From Chitinophaga niabensis (GTDB lineage: Bacteria; Bacteroidota; Bacteroidia; Chitinophagales; Chitinophagaceae), in contig NZ_FSRA01000002.1 in assembly GCF_900129465.1 (NCBI RefSeq), positions 1,178,001-1,242,000 on the forward strand: a DNA stretch of 64,000 nt. Reading direction: 5' to 3'. Under the pieces are notes generated by a model, which was not told the origin of the DNA, searched no databases, and was given only the letters and a program-made list of their open reading frames with translations. A program made the position numbers and the translations under genes. Below, piece after piece: positions 44,095 to 50,882 of this stretch; within the stretch, counting starts at the first letter, position 1, and every line of letters starts with the position of its first letter.

Positions 44095-45066
44095 CTACGT
44101 AAATGCTTCATCTTTACTAAACTTCTTCTTATACACTACAGGCGATACCCCCGTGATCTTCTTAAACAAAGCCCTGAAAGCCTTCACATCCGTATACCCC
44201 ACATGATACATCACCTCATTAATGCTCTTTCTGCTATTCTCTAATTGTTTCTTCGCCGCTTCTATCTTTACCCTTTGCACATATTCATTCACTGTATTCC
44301 CTGTTGCCTTTTTGAACCGCAACTCTAAACTTCTTCTCCCTATGCAAAGTTCCTTTGCTAACTGCTCAATGGATATCTTTTCCTGAAAGTGCTGCTCTAT
44401 ATACTCTTGTGCATTTTTTATCTCAGCATCCCCATGTCCCTTTTGCCCATTAAAGATGATAAATGGAGACTGGCTGTTCCGGCTCAGATCTATCTGGAAC
44501 ACCTTAGCCAAATGAACAGCAGTTTCCCGGCCGGCGTATTTTTCAACGAGGTAAATGATAAGATTGATGTAAGAATACCCGCCACCACTTGAATACAATC
44601 CCTGTTCATCAATGATGATCTTATCTGTGATCAGCTGTACAGAAGGAAACATGCCCCGGAATTCATCCATAACCATCCAATTGGTGGCGCAGCGCTTGCC
44701 GTTTAATAATCCGGTGGCAGCTAACAGGAAAGAGGCGATACAGAAACCCGCTACTTCTGCTCCGGCCTGATGTTGCTGAACGATCCAGGGGAACAGTTCT
44801 TTGTTCAGGGAAATAGTAGTGGGGAAATCTGTTAAAAAGGAAGAAGGAATAATGATGAGGTCTGTCTTTTTTACGTCATAGATCAGGCTATCCGTACTAA
44901 TAGTGAAAGATCCGTTTTTTAAAGTAACTGCTTTCGTAACACCTACCAGCTGCATCTGAAAGAAAGTACTTTTCAGAAAGTCATTGGCGTCACAGAAAAT
45001 ATCATATATGCCATCAATGTGGCCAGGGCTTGCTCCCTGCGGGACCAGAACAGATACATGTACCAT
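44095..45066 (-). CDS. GlxA-type AraC family transcriptional regulator
   Basis: The 323-residue protein has an N-terminal DJ-1/PfpI-like domain (1-195, VSVLVPQGASPGHIDGIYDIF, nucleophile-elbow-like GFCIASFLLAATG) and a C-terminal AraC-type double HTH (about 215-320, KISIEQLAKELCIGRRSLELRFKKATG, VMYHVGYTDVKAFRALFKKITGVSP). This GlxA-like architecture usually senses small metabolites. It is divergent from the reductase gene at 45186 and upstream of the DoxX pseudogene and the second reductase, so it probably controls them. Confidence 0.92.
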   Translation of the reverse strand: MVHVSVLVPQGASPGHIDGIYDIFCDANDFLKSTFFQMQLVGVTKAVTLKNGSFTISTDSLIYDVKKTDLIIIPSSFLTDFPTTISLNKELFPWIVQQHQAGAEVAGFCIASFLLAATGLLNGKRCATNWMVMDEFRGMFPSVQLITDKIIIDEQGLYSSGGGYSYINLIIYLVEKYAGRETAVHLAKVFQIDLSRNSQSPFIIFNGQKGHGDAEIKNAQEYIEQHFQEKISIEQLAKELCIGRRSLELRFKKATGNTVNEYVQRVKIEAAKKQLENSRKSINEVMYHVGYTDVKAFRALFKKITGVSPVVYKKKFSKDEAFT

Positions 45067-45185
45067 AGGCCAAAAGTAACTAAAATCACTTTCGCAATTC
45101 CCCCCTTTAAATTGCTGTTTTACACCCTTCCTGCTGTTAATCGATGGCCTAATTTTGGCGTTATTAATCGATCAAAAATGATGTT

Positions 45186-45725
45186 ATGAGAAAGTTATTT
45201 GTATCCATAATGATGTCGCTGGATGGGTTTATTGAAGGACCGAACCAGGAACTGGACGAGTTCACCGATGATGACGAATTGTTCAACTATTTTCATTCCG
45301 TATTAGATTCAATAGACCTGATGATCTACGGGCGTAAGTCGTATGAACTCATGCTGTCCTATTGGCCAAAGGATAAAAGTACCTTTGCGGATAAGATGAA
45401 TAGTAAGCCTAAGATGGTTTTTTCCCACACGCTGGAAAAAGCAGAATGGAATAATACGACGGTAGTAAAAGACGATATAGAAGGAACTATCAAAACATTG
45501 AAAGCACAACCCGGGAAAGATCTTGTACTTTTTGCCGGAGCGGAGATGTTATCTTCGCTCAGAAAGCTAAACCTTATTGATGAATACCGGATCATTGTTT
45601 ATCCAATTGTATTGGGAAGCGGAACACCCTTATTTAAAGACATCACAGCAACACTCAAACTTAAACATATAGGCACAAAGACCTTTGCAGGCGGTGCCGT
45701 CTTGCTTTCCTATAAAACACGTTAA
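45186..45725 (+). CDS. RibD C-terminal/dihydrofolate reductase family protein
   Basis: The 179-residue protein starts MRKLFVSIMMSLDGFIEGPNQ and has the DHFR-like pattern DLMIYGRKSYELMLSYWP, GKDLVLFAGAEMLSSLRKLNLIDEYRIIVYPIVLGSGTPLF and a closing strand GGAVLLSYKTR. It is a paralogue of the gene at 42965-43549. It probably binds NADPH; the substrate is unknown. It is divergent from the AraC-type regulator with a 119-bp shared promoter region. Confidence 0.9.
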   Translation: MRKLFVSIMMSLDGFIEGPNQELDEFTDDDELFNYFHSVLDSIDLMIYGRKSYELMLSYWPKDKSTFADKMNSKPKMVFSHTLEKAEWNNTTVVKDDIEGTIKTLKAQPGKDLVLFAGAEMLSSLRKLNLIDEYRIIVYPIVLGSGTPLFKDITATLKLKHIGTKTFAGGAVLLSYKTR

Positions 45726-46053
45726 CAAACTTGTTGATGCAAGATATATGTGTTTTTTGTAGTCTATGTTCTACGAGGCTGTATAGAATATTTTTGACCT
45801 AAAACCCACCTTGTGGATTGATTTACAAAATATTACATATTCTACTGTTGTTTGGGGGAAGGGTTGGACGCTTTAAAATCCTGCAAACACACCAAAATAC
45901 GTATCTTTACCTCCGATTACAGCTATGTGAATGTTTATTTCGCCAGATATTTAATTCCCTTCGCTTACGATCAATAGTCCTCGTTTGTAATTCACCAGAA
46001 GAGAAAAAGAATCATTTAGCGCATTATTTTGTTTAAAAAACAATCAAACACAT
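45726..46053 (+). other. Intergenic region, no supported gene
   Basis: The 328 bp contain one 72-codon ORF with no protein-like composition. I see a TATCTTTA stretch near 45902 that could be a promoter -7 element, but nothing firm. Confidence 0.45.
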
Positions 46054-46413
46054 ATGAATAACGAAATTGGGAGATATCAGCAATTGTGGAAAAAATACGT
46101 ACCTGCTATCAAGATCCTGTTGAAAAAATCTTTGAATGAAGAGCAGCGTTTATCTCTCTCTAAAAGAGAATTTGAAGTTGCTGCCAACAAGGTAAAGTAT
46201 AACTACCAGTTCACGTTAGAGATCGAGAAAGGCAAAGTGCAAAATGATATCAGGGATTCCGCTGTTGCCATCGATCTGATGCAGTTATTGAATGAGAACG
46301 GAGACGTACAGCGCTGGTTGGTAGATAAAAGCGTGAAAATGAACATGAGCAAAGGTTTTGAACTGAGCCTGAACGCTTCCATCCTGGAGCCAGTGGCTGC
46401 CGATCCTGAATAA
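46054..46413 (+). CDS. Small soluble protein of unknown function
   Basis: The 119-residue protein is charged and looks like a mixed helix/strand domain: RYQQLWKKYVPAIKILLKKSLNEEQRLSLSKREFEVA, then YNYQFTLEIEKGKVQNDI, VAIDLMQLLNENGDVQRWL and a strand-rich end ELSLNASILEP. No membrane segment or signal peptide. I do not recognise a named family. It is a single-gene unit with its own terminator at 46438-46469. Confidence 0.75.
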   Translation: MNNEIGRYQQLWKKYVPAIKILLKKSLNEEQRLSLSKREFEVAANKVKYNYQFTLEIEKGKVQNDIRDSAVAIDLMQLLNENGDVQRWLVDKSVKMNMSKGFELSLNASILEPVAADPE

Positions 46414-46437
46414 TCAATAAGATACTTTGAATATTAT

Positions 46438-46469
46438 AGGCCACACCTTAAAGAGGTGCGGCCTTTTTT
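46438..46469 (+). terminator. Rho-independent terminator
   Basis: AGGCC-A-CACCT pairs with AGGTG-C-GGCCT around a 5-nt loop, followed by six T residues. Confidence 0.88.
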
Positions 46470-46563
46470 ATGTGATTTATTTTATATTCGCATTACACTT
46501 CTGTATCTGACTGAGCATCTAATCGGGACCGTATTTTAATTACTCAAATTAAAACGGTATCGT

Positions 46564-47208
46564 ATGTCAGAGAAAAAACCACAGTACAACATTAGCAAAA
46601 GCGCCTCGAAATTAAGCATGGAAGTAGTTGAAGCTATTTACAACGCGTTATTTGAGATGTTCAACAGCGCTTACCCGGTTAGCGAAGGACTAAAAAACTC
46701 TATTATCAGGCATTCCCAGGTGAAAGTATTTAAGCGAAAGCAGTATATGCTGGAGATCGGAAAGGTAAACCGCGACATCCATTTTGTTTTCAGCGGTACA
46801 TTATGGGGTTATTATCTGAAAAATAATGGCGCTGAACGTATATCATGGTTTCTGAAAGAAAATGATATGGCTATTTCAGTTGTAAGTTTTCATGAACAGA
46901 TCCCCAGTTATGAGGCTATTTACGTGTATAAGGAAGCGATCTGTATTTCCATGTCTTACGAAATGCTGGAGTGGAACTTTGATAATTTCCTGGAGTTTAA
47001 TGTTATCGGCAGGAAATTGAAAATACCCTACCATGTGAAAGATAATATAAGAGTATACTCCTACCTCGTAGAGGATGCGACACAAAGATATAACCGCTTA
47101 CTGAAAGACATTCCTGACATCTTTAGCCGCGTGCCTGCCAAGGCAGTAGCCTCTTTTTTAGATATTGCGCCAGAAACACTAAGTAAGATCAGAGCAGGAA
47201 AATATTGA
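46564..47208 (+). CDS. Crp/Fnr-type cyclic-nucleotide-binding-domain regulator
   Basis: The 214-residue protein has a cNMP-binding-like jelly roll (about 45-140, FKRKQYMLEIGKVNRDIHFVFSGTLWGYYLKNNGAERISWFLKENDM) and a C-terminal helical part ending IFSRVPAKAVASFLDIAPETLSKIRAGKY, which is a short HTH. The arginine of a classical cAMP pocket is not clear, as in many Bacteroidota Crp-like proteins, so the ligand is unknown. It is followed by an XRE-type regulator 59 bp later, possibly in the same transcript. Confidence 0.83.
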   Translation: MSEKKPQYNISKSASKLSMEVVEAIYNALFEMFNSAYPVSEGLKNSIIRHSQVKVFKRKQYMLEIGKVNRDIHFVFSGTLWGYYLKNNGAERISWFLKENDMAISVVSFHEQIPSYEAIYVYKEAICISMSYEMLEWNFDNFLEFNVIGRKLKIPYHVKDNIRVYSYLVEDATQRYNRLLKDIPDIFSRVPAKAVASFLDIAPETLSKIRAGKY

Positions 47209-47267
47209 TATAGATCAAGTTCTCGTAAAAAAATTGATTTTAGTTTTGGGACCTTAATCCTAAAAGT

Positions 47268-47630
47268 ATGAAAGACCTCAGCAGAAAGCTGTTCTGTTTA
47301 AGAGCACTACACGGCTACACGCAGGCATATGTAGCAAAACAAATAGGCGTTTCCACCACCATCTATGTAGGTATCGAAAAAGATGCTTCCGCCATACCCG
47401 TTAAGCGGTTAGGAAGCATTGCAGCATTGTATGATCTTACGTTGGAGAACTTATTTGCCTTTGACGAAAAAGACCTGATAGCTCTTCTCAAAGGCAAAAT
47501 TCCCGCTATTTTGCAGGAAGAGTTTTTGCCGCAGTTGGTAGCGAAGCTGGATGCAATAAATAAATTGCTGTGCCAGCTTGTGCAACATGCGCTTTCCCAA
47601 TTACGGAATAATGGGACAAAGCCTGACTAA
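47268..47630 (+). CDS. XRE-family HTH regulator
   Basis: The 120-residue protein begins with an HTH_3 domain (1-62): LSRKLFCLRALHGYTQAYVAKQIGVSTTIYVGIEKDASAIPVKRLGSIAALYDLTLENLF. The remaining part is helical with a Leu-rich end (LDAINKLLCQLVQHAL) that may dimerise. It has no clear partner gene. Its last codons overlap the convergent SDR by 4 bp. Confidence 0.88.
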   Translation: MKDLSRKLFCLRALHGYTQAYVAKQIGVSTTIYVGIEKDASAIPVKRLGSIAALYDLTLENLFAFDEKDLIALLKGKIPAILQEEFLPQLVAKLDAINKLLCQLVQHALSQLRNNGTKPD

Positions 47631-48430
47631 TGTTTCAACCCGGCTTTCCGCGCAATGGAATAGTATAAGGGAGGAATAAATTTACGCAGCCACCAAAGCA
47701 GCTTTTCATTGCGGGCAATGATCACATGCCTTTTCTTTCTCTCTATTGCCGTCAGTATCCTGGCAGCACATACCTCCACTGGTATGCCGTTCTGTTGTCC
47801 CTTATCCATCTGGTTGTGCAAACTACCGGTGCCGGTGAGCGCATGGAGGGAGATGGGTGTGTTCACACGGCCCGGACTAACAATGGTAATATGTAAACCG
47901 GGAATGGTATGCTCTACCTGCAAGGTTTCAAAATAACCATGCAGCGCATGTTTGGCGGCGGAATAGGCAGTGCGTAATGGAAATCCCATTAACCCGGCCA
48001 TGCTGCTGACCACAATCACGTGGCCGGATTGCCTTTCCCGGAAATGGGGTAAGAGATGTTTCGTGAGGGATACGGGAGCGAAGAAATTTATTTCCATCAG
48101 CCTGCGGTCTACTTCCGGGGTAGTGTCTACCGCCAGGGAACGTTGTGTAACACCGGCATTGTTGATGAGGATGTCAATATGACCATAAGCACGAAGGGCT
48201 TCAGATGTAAGCGGTGCTAAAGGATCTTTTACGAGATCTGCAGGTAACACTACGCAATGTGTGGTGTAGGATAAGCATTGCTGCTGAACAGCCTGCAGGG
48301 CAGTTTCGTTCCTGGCGCTCAAGATCAGGCGGGCCTTCTCTTTAGCCAGCTGAAGGGCCAGTTCTGCACCCAATCCGGAAGAGGCGCCTGTTATCCAGAT
48401 CACTTTATCTGCAAAATACTTCATGCCCAT
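47627..48430 (-). CDS. SDR family NAD(P)-dependent oxidoreductase
   Basis: The 267-residue protein has TGASSGLGAELALQLA, NNAGVTQRSLA, the catalytic Ser in VVSSMAGLMG and YSAAKHALHG, so it is a classical short-chain dehydrogenase. The C-terminal part (AARILTAIERKKRHVIIARNEK, then a hydrophobic end) resembles DHRS7/YqjQ-like members that associate with membranes. The substrate is unknown. It lies 39 bp downstream of the slipin gene, with a small hairpin between. Confidence 0.92.
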   Translation of the reverse strand: MGMKYFADKVIWITGASSGLGAELALQLAKEKARLILSARNETALQAVQQQCLSYTTHCVVLPADLVKDPLAPLTSEALRAYGHIDILINNAGVTQRSLAVDTTPEVDRRLMEINFFAPVSLTKHLLPHFRERQSGHVIVVSSMAGLMGFPLRTAYSAAKHALHGYFETLQVEHTIPGLHITIVSPGRVNTPISLHALTGTGSLHNQMDKGQQNGIPVEVCAARILTAIERKKRHVIIARNEKLLWWLRKFIPPLYYSIARKAGLKH

Positions 48431-48436
48431 AAAGAT

Positions 48437-48468
48437 AAGGAGCCGGCCGATACACCAGCCAACTCCTT
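48437..48468 (-). other. Hairpin between slipin and SDR genes
   Basis: AAGGAG (48437-48442) pairs with CTCCTT (48463-48468) with an inner GGC/GCC. On the minus strand the following sequence has few T residues, so it is a weak terminator or a spacer hairpin. Confidence 0.45.
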
Positions 48469-48469
48469 T

Positions 48470-49552
48470 TTATTTTTGGGTAACAAAGATCTGCCTTAAC
48501 TGATCGATCAATACACCATTCCCGCTTACACTGATACTATTGATCTTTTCAGCAATCTTCTCCACATATTCCATCTCCTTCAATTTGAACAGCATAGGAT
48601 TATCTTCCATCAACTTGGCAGTGTTCAGCAAGCTACGGGTACTTGCAGTTTCCTCCCTTCTCATGATGATATTCGCCTGCGCTTTCTTTTCTGCTACCAA
48701 CACCTGGTTCATGATATCCTTCATCTCACCTGGTAAGATGATATCCCTGATACCGATGGCTAATACTTCCACTCCCAATTCTGCTACGTCTACATTCAAC
48801 CTGATATTGTCTTTCTTTTCCAACAACTCATCAAAGCTCAAAGCGGCAACATATTCCCTTAAAGCCAACTGAACGGTAATGTACAATTGACGTTCATATT
48901 CCTTATTCTGCAACAAGGCTTTGATGATATCGGTTACCCTGTACTGCACCCAGGCATTGATCCTTAATCCGGCTTTATCCTTCGTTAAGATCTCCTGCCC
49001 GTTGATCTCCAATTGTAACTGACGGGTATCTGTTTTAGCAATATGAACCGGGATATTGTTCTTCCACCACAAATAAGTTCCGCCGCTTAATGTTTGGGTG
49101 TATTTACCATCCACAAACAATAAAGCCTGTTCGTAGCTTTCAACGGTGTAGGAACGTACATAAGGCATCACATGTTTGCTCAGCAGGGTGGCTCTATCCA
49201 ATGCTTCGGTGATATCGATCTTACTGATGTCCGCATGAACGAATTGGTATTCGATCAGGCTTTTCCAGTATGCATAACGCCCTGGTGTTAATACTTTCTT
49301 CAACAAACCATTCTCGTATTGCAATGCAATCTCGTTATCCTTTACTTCTACTACATGCAAGGCGGCTGCTAATGCAGGGTCCTGCAAATAGATGTTCAAT
49401 TCCTGTGGAGGATTGAAAGGATCAAATTTGTTGGCATAGATCAGTTCTTCAGAGAAGCCGATCCAGTAAGTTCCTTCTGTTAACATCCTTTTGTACACAT
49501 CACGCTTGAAAACCAATCCAATTTGGTATGCGTTAATGATCACTCTTTTCAT
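48470..49552 (-). CDS. Slipin (SPFH/stomatin-like) protein linked to a tRNA-like array
   Basis: The 360-residue protein contains the SPFH core (about 100-290): VLTPGRYAYWKSLIEYQFVH, TLSGGTYLWWKNNIPVHIAK, LRINAWVQYRVTDIIKALL, VQLALREYVAALSFDELLEKKD and GVEVLAIGIRDIILPGEMKDIMNQVLVAEKKAQANII. A coiled-coil helix with the AEKKAQANIIMRREETA motif follows. There is no obvious transmembrane helix, unlike stomatins. From family knowledge, slipins of this type occur beside RtcB-type RNA repair genes. No rtcB is visible here, but the gene lies 213 bp downstream of the tRNA-like array on the same strand, so co-expression is likely. Confidence 0.88.
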   Translation of the reverse strand: MKRVIINAYQIGLVFKRDVYKRMLTEGTYWIGFSEELIYANKFDPFNPPQELNIYLQDPALAAALHVVEVKDNEIALQYENGLLKKVLTPGRYAYWKSLIEYQFVHADISKIDITEALDRATLLSKHVMPYVRSYTVESYEQALLFVDGKYTQTLSGGTYLWWKNNIPVHIAKTDTRQLQLEINGQEILTKDKAGLRINAWVQYRVTDIIKALLQNKEYERQLYITVQLALREYVAALSFDELLEKKDNIRLNVDVAELGVEVLAIGIRDIILPGEMKDIMNQVLVAEKKAQANIIMRREETASTRSLLNTAKLMEDNPMLFKLKEMEYVEKIAEKINSISVSGNGVLIDQLRQIFVTQK

Positions 49553-49764
49553 TTCATATAGGTTTTAAAGTTTAAAAAGTCAGCTATGCTTTCCATTCAA
49601 TTCACACGGAAGCGGATTTTAGTGATGTTGTACCTGTTAGTTGTGCAACTCTTAATAACAAGTAATAAGCACGCGTATCACATTTACACCCGTTTGCAGA
49701 GCGTTCACCGAATTTTTTCGGCAAGCCTCGCTGACTTTTTCAGTGGCCATTTTATAGAGTGGCC

Positions 49765-49843
49765 AGCTCCCTTAGATCCTCGTAAAAGGAGGAGCAGTTT
49801 TCAAGACTGCTTTTTGTTACTCTACCCGTTGAGTTACGGAGTT
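49765..49843 (-). tRNA. tRNA-Ser-like degenerate element (anticodon-like UGA), no T arm
   Basis: On the minus strand: a D arm ACTC-N8-GAGT, an extra A-rich insertion of about seven bases, an anticodon-like arm GCAGT-CTTGAAA-ACTGC (loop triplet TGA), and a second 5-bp arm TCCTC-CTTTTAC-GAGGA that could be a long variable arm. The acceptor is only CTCC/GGAG plus mismatches. A normal T arm (TTCGA loop) is missing. It cannot be a standard tRNA and is best seen as a tRNA-like RNA or a decayed copy. Confidence 0.5.
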
Positions 49844-49844
49844 T

Positions 49845-49890
49845 ACACTCCGATGGGATTCGAACCCACAACCCACAAATTATGGTGGTT
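49845..49890 (-). tRNA. tRNA-like 3' half with T arm, 5' half unclear
   Basis: On the minus strand there is a good T arm (GTGGG-TTCGAAT-CCCAT) and an acceptor-like 3' strand CGGAGTG with T at the discriminator place. A CCAC/GTGG arm with an 8-nt loop precedes it. I cannot find a matching 5' acceptor strand or D arm upstream. It may be a decayed tRNA or one interrupted by an insertion. Confidence 0.45.
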
Positions 49891-50019
49891 ACAAGAGCAT
49901 TATCACAACAGCATACAGGCGGCAACCGCCGCTGCACTGTGGGGCTATACAGAAACCCTCACCCGGTTTGTGCATAATGGTTGTAACATTCTTTCACTGA
50001 TGCTGCCATCAGTGTTTGG
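49891..50019 (-). other. Structured spacer in the tRNA-like array
   Basis: This 129-bp piece breaks the tight tRNA spacing. It contains a perfect 8-bp hairpin CACTGATG-N4-CATCAGTG (49995-50014) and a GC-rich hairpin with GGCGG/CCGCC at 49916-49934 whose arms can extend outward. No tRNA signature is visible. It may be a separate structured RNA. Confidence 0.5.
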
Positions 50020-50091
50020 CGGACAAGACAGGAATCGAACCTGTACAGGCGGTGCTTCAAACCACTGCTCTACCATTGGAGCTACTTGTCC
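50020..50091 (-). tRNA. Array tRNA-Phe-like (anticodon GAA)
   Basis: Acceptor GGACAAG/CTTGTCC perfect, D stem GCTC/GAGC, anticodon stem GTGGT/ACCGC with loop TTGAAGC (GAA), T stem ACAGG/CCTGT with loop TTCGATT. The variable loop is 4 nt and the discriminator is G, while Phe tRNAs normally have A73. It starts 4 nt after the next array member. Confidence 0.85.
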
Positions 50092-50095
50092 ATAG

Positions 50096-50167
50096 AGGAT
50101 AAAGAAAGATTCGAACTTTCAACCAGCGGCTTAACAAACCGGTGCTCTACCGTTGAGCTATTTATCC
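50096..50167 (-). tRNA. Array tRNA-Asn-like (anticodon GUU)
   Basis: Acceptor GGATAAA/TTTATCC, D stem GCTC/GAGC, loop TTGTTAA (GTT), T stem GAAAG/CTTTC. The top pair of the anticodon stem is a C-C mismatch, and the discriminator is T where Asn tRNAs have G. It bears no close resemblance to the ordinary tRNA-Asn at 41628-41701 in the acceptor, anticodon stem or T arm. Confidence 0.82.
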
Positions 50168-50171
50168 ATTG

Positions 50172-50245
50172 TTGGCCCGGTGAGACTTGAACTCACAACA
50201 CCCGGTTTAAAAGACCGGTACTCTAACCACTTGAGTTACGAACCA
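50172..50245 (-). tRNA. Array tRNA-Lys-like (anticodon UUU)
   Basis: Acceptor TGGTTCG/CGGGCCA with two T-G pairs, D stem ACTC/GAGT, anticodon arm CCGGT-CTTTTAA-ACCGG, T arm GTGAG-TTCAAGT-CTCAC, discriminator A. It is a complete cloverleaf and the most normal member of the array. Lys-UUU is a known target of PrrC-type anticodon nucleases. Confidence 0.9.
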
Positions 50246-50253
50246 ATGTATCA

Positions 50254-50325
50254 GGGTGTTTGCGGGGATCGAACCCTTATCTTCCGATCCACAATCGGAC
50301 GTTCTGCCATTGAACTACAAACACC
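50254..50325 (-). tRNA. Array tRNA-His-like (anticodon GUG)
   Basis: Acceptor GGTGTTT/AAACACC perfect, D stem GTTC/GAAC, anticodon arm TCCGA-TTGTGGA-TCGGA, T loop TTCGATC. The T stem is AAGGG/CCCGC with two mismatches. The discriminator is C, as for His, but the base before position 1 is C and not the G-1 that bacterial HisRS needs. Charging is therefore doubtful. Confidence 0.82.
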
Positions 50326-50334
50326 GTATTCAGA

Positions 50335-50404
50335 TACCGGACTCAGATTCGAACTGAGAACATCACAGTCAAAGTGTGATATGTTAACCATTACACCATC
50401 CAGT
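50335..50404 (-). tRNA. Array tRNA-Gln-like (anticodon UUG)
   Basis: Acceptor ACTGGAT/GTCCGGT with two G-T pairs, a weak D stem with one mismatch, anticodon arm TCACA-CTTTGAC-TGTGA, T arm CTCAG-TTCGAAT-CTGAG, discriminator A. At 70 nt it is short because of a small D loop. Confidence 0.84.
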
Positions 50405-50410
50405 AATTTG

Positions 50411-50483
50411 TAGCGACTGACAGGTTCGAACTGTCGACCCCTACGATATGAGCATAGTGCTCTTCCAACTGAGCTAAGTCGCT
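50411..50483 (-). tRNA. Array tRNA with anticodon CAU (Met or Ile2 type)
   Basis: Acceptor AGCGACT/AGTCGCT perfect, D arm GCTC-N8-GAGC, anticodon arm CTATG-CTCATAT-CGTAG, T arm GACAG-TTCGAAC-CTGTC, discriminator A. It closely resembles the neighbouring GAU copy, so the two probably arose by tandem duplication with an anticodon change. The sequence alone does not tell elongator Met from lysidine-modified Ile2. Confidence 0.9.
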
Positions 50484-50484
50484 G

Positions 50485-50557
50485 TGGTGACTGACAGGTT
50501 CGAACCGCCGACCGCTACGATATCAGCGTAGTGCTCTTCCAACTGAGCTAAGTCACC
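50485..50557 (-). tRNA. Array tRNA-Ile-like (anticodon GAU)
   Basis: Acceptor GGTGACT/AGTCACC perfect, D arm GCTC-N8-GAGC, anticodon arm CTACG-CTGATAT-CGTAG, T stem GGCGG/CTGTC using two G-T pairs, discriminator A. It is the first array member on the minus strand and only one base separates it from the CAU copy. Confidence 0.9.
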
Positions 50558-50564
50558 ATACAAT

Positions 50565-50599
50565 AAAAAACCCGGCCGCACAACGACCGGGTTTTATTT
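50565..50599. terminator. Terminator-like hairpin directly upstream of the tRNA-like array
   Basis: AACCCGG (50569-50575) pairs with CCGGGTT (50587-50593). On the minus strand it is followed by TTTTTT and then, 8 nt later, by the first tRNA. On the plus strand it is followed by TTTTATTTT. There is no room for a promoter between it and the array, so minus-strand transcription must pass it; it could be an attenuator. Confidence 0.75.
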
Positions 50600-50606
50600 T
50601 CCTGCT

Positions 50607-50659
50607 ACATAAATTATTTATGTGTGGACATAAAAAGGTCGTATTGATCTTTGATCAAT
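50607..50659. repeat. Two 7-bp inverted repeats upstream of the array
   Basis: ACATAAA-TTA-TTTATGT (50607-50623) and ATTGATC-TTT-GATCAAT (50643-50659) both have a 3-bp centre. They lie where a promoter for the array is expected and look like regulator sites. Confidence 0.5.
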
Positions 50660-50711
50660 CATATGTTTAAGTGGTATGTTCCTAAATCTTTGTGGCATCT
50701 TCCTGAAAATT

Positions 50712-50736
50712 AAAAACCCCGCAATTGCTTGCGGGG
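50712..50736 (-). terminator. Strong minus-strand terminator of the 30-aa peptide unit
   Basis: CCCCGCAA (50717-50724) pairs perfectly with TTGCGGGG (50729-50736), loop 4 nt, followed on the minus strand by five T residues. Confidence 0.9.
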
Positions 50737-50766
50737 CCTTAGTTATATCGAATTCGTCTTTTCAAC

Positions 50767-50859
50767 TTATTCCGTGGCATAACATGCTCCGCAAACTTTA
50801 TAGCCCCTCATGGTGCTATCTGTTTGTACCTGATTTGTATGTTTGATAAACCGTTGCAT
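50767..50859 (-). CDS. 30-aa peptide with CxxC, own promoter and terminator
   Basis: The ORF starts at ATG 50857-50859 with MQRFIKHTNQVQ and ends GYKVCGACYATE. It is the only ORF in a short transcription unit bounded by a good Bacteroidota promoter (50883-50912) and a strong terminator (50712-50736). The transcript would be about 170 nt, so it may also be a small RNA with an incidental ORF. The CxxC end could bind metal or form a disulphide. No family is recognised. Confidence 0.45.
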   Translation of the reverse strand: MQRFIKHTNQVQTDSTMRGYKVCGACYATE

Positions 50860-50882
50860 GTGTTTAATTATTTTTAACGATG

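Noticed and set aside
45818..46036. 72-codon plus-strand ORF
   Set aside because: Its composition is not protein-like, it has no motif, and it lies in an AT-rich intergenic region.
49586..50413. Plus-strand ORFs of 169 and 86 codons across the tRNA-like array
   Set aside because: They are antisense to tRNA genes and contain the well-known false translations GFEPTTH and RLELTTPGLKDR produced by tRNA T arms.
49553..50560. CRISPR array as an explanation for the evenly spaced elements
   Set aside because: The repeated units are 70-74 nt cloverleaves with different anticodons and gaps of 1 to 9 nt. There are no identical short repeats with unique spacers and no cas genes.
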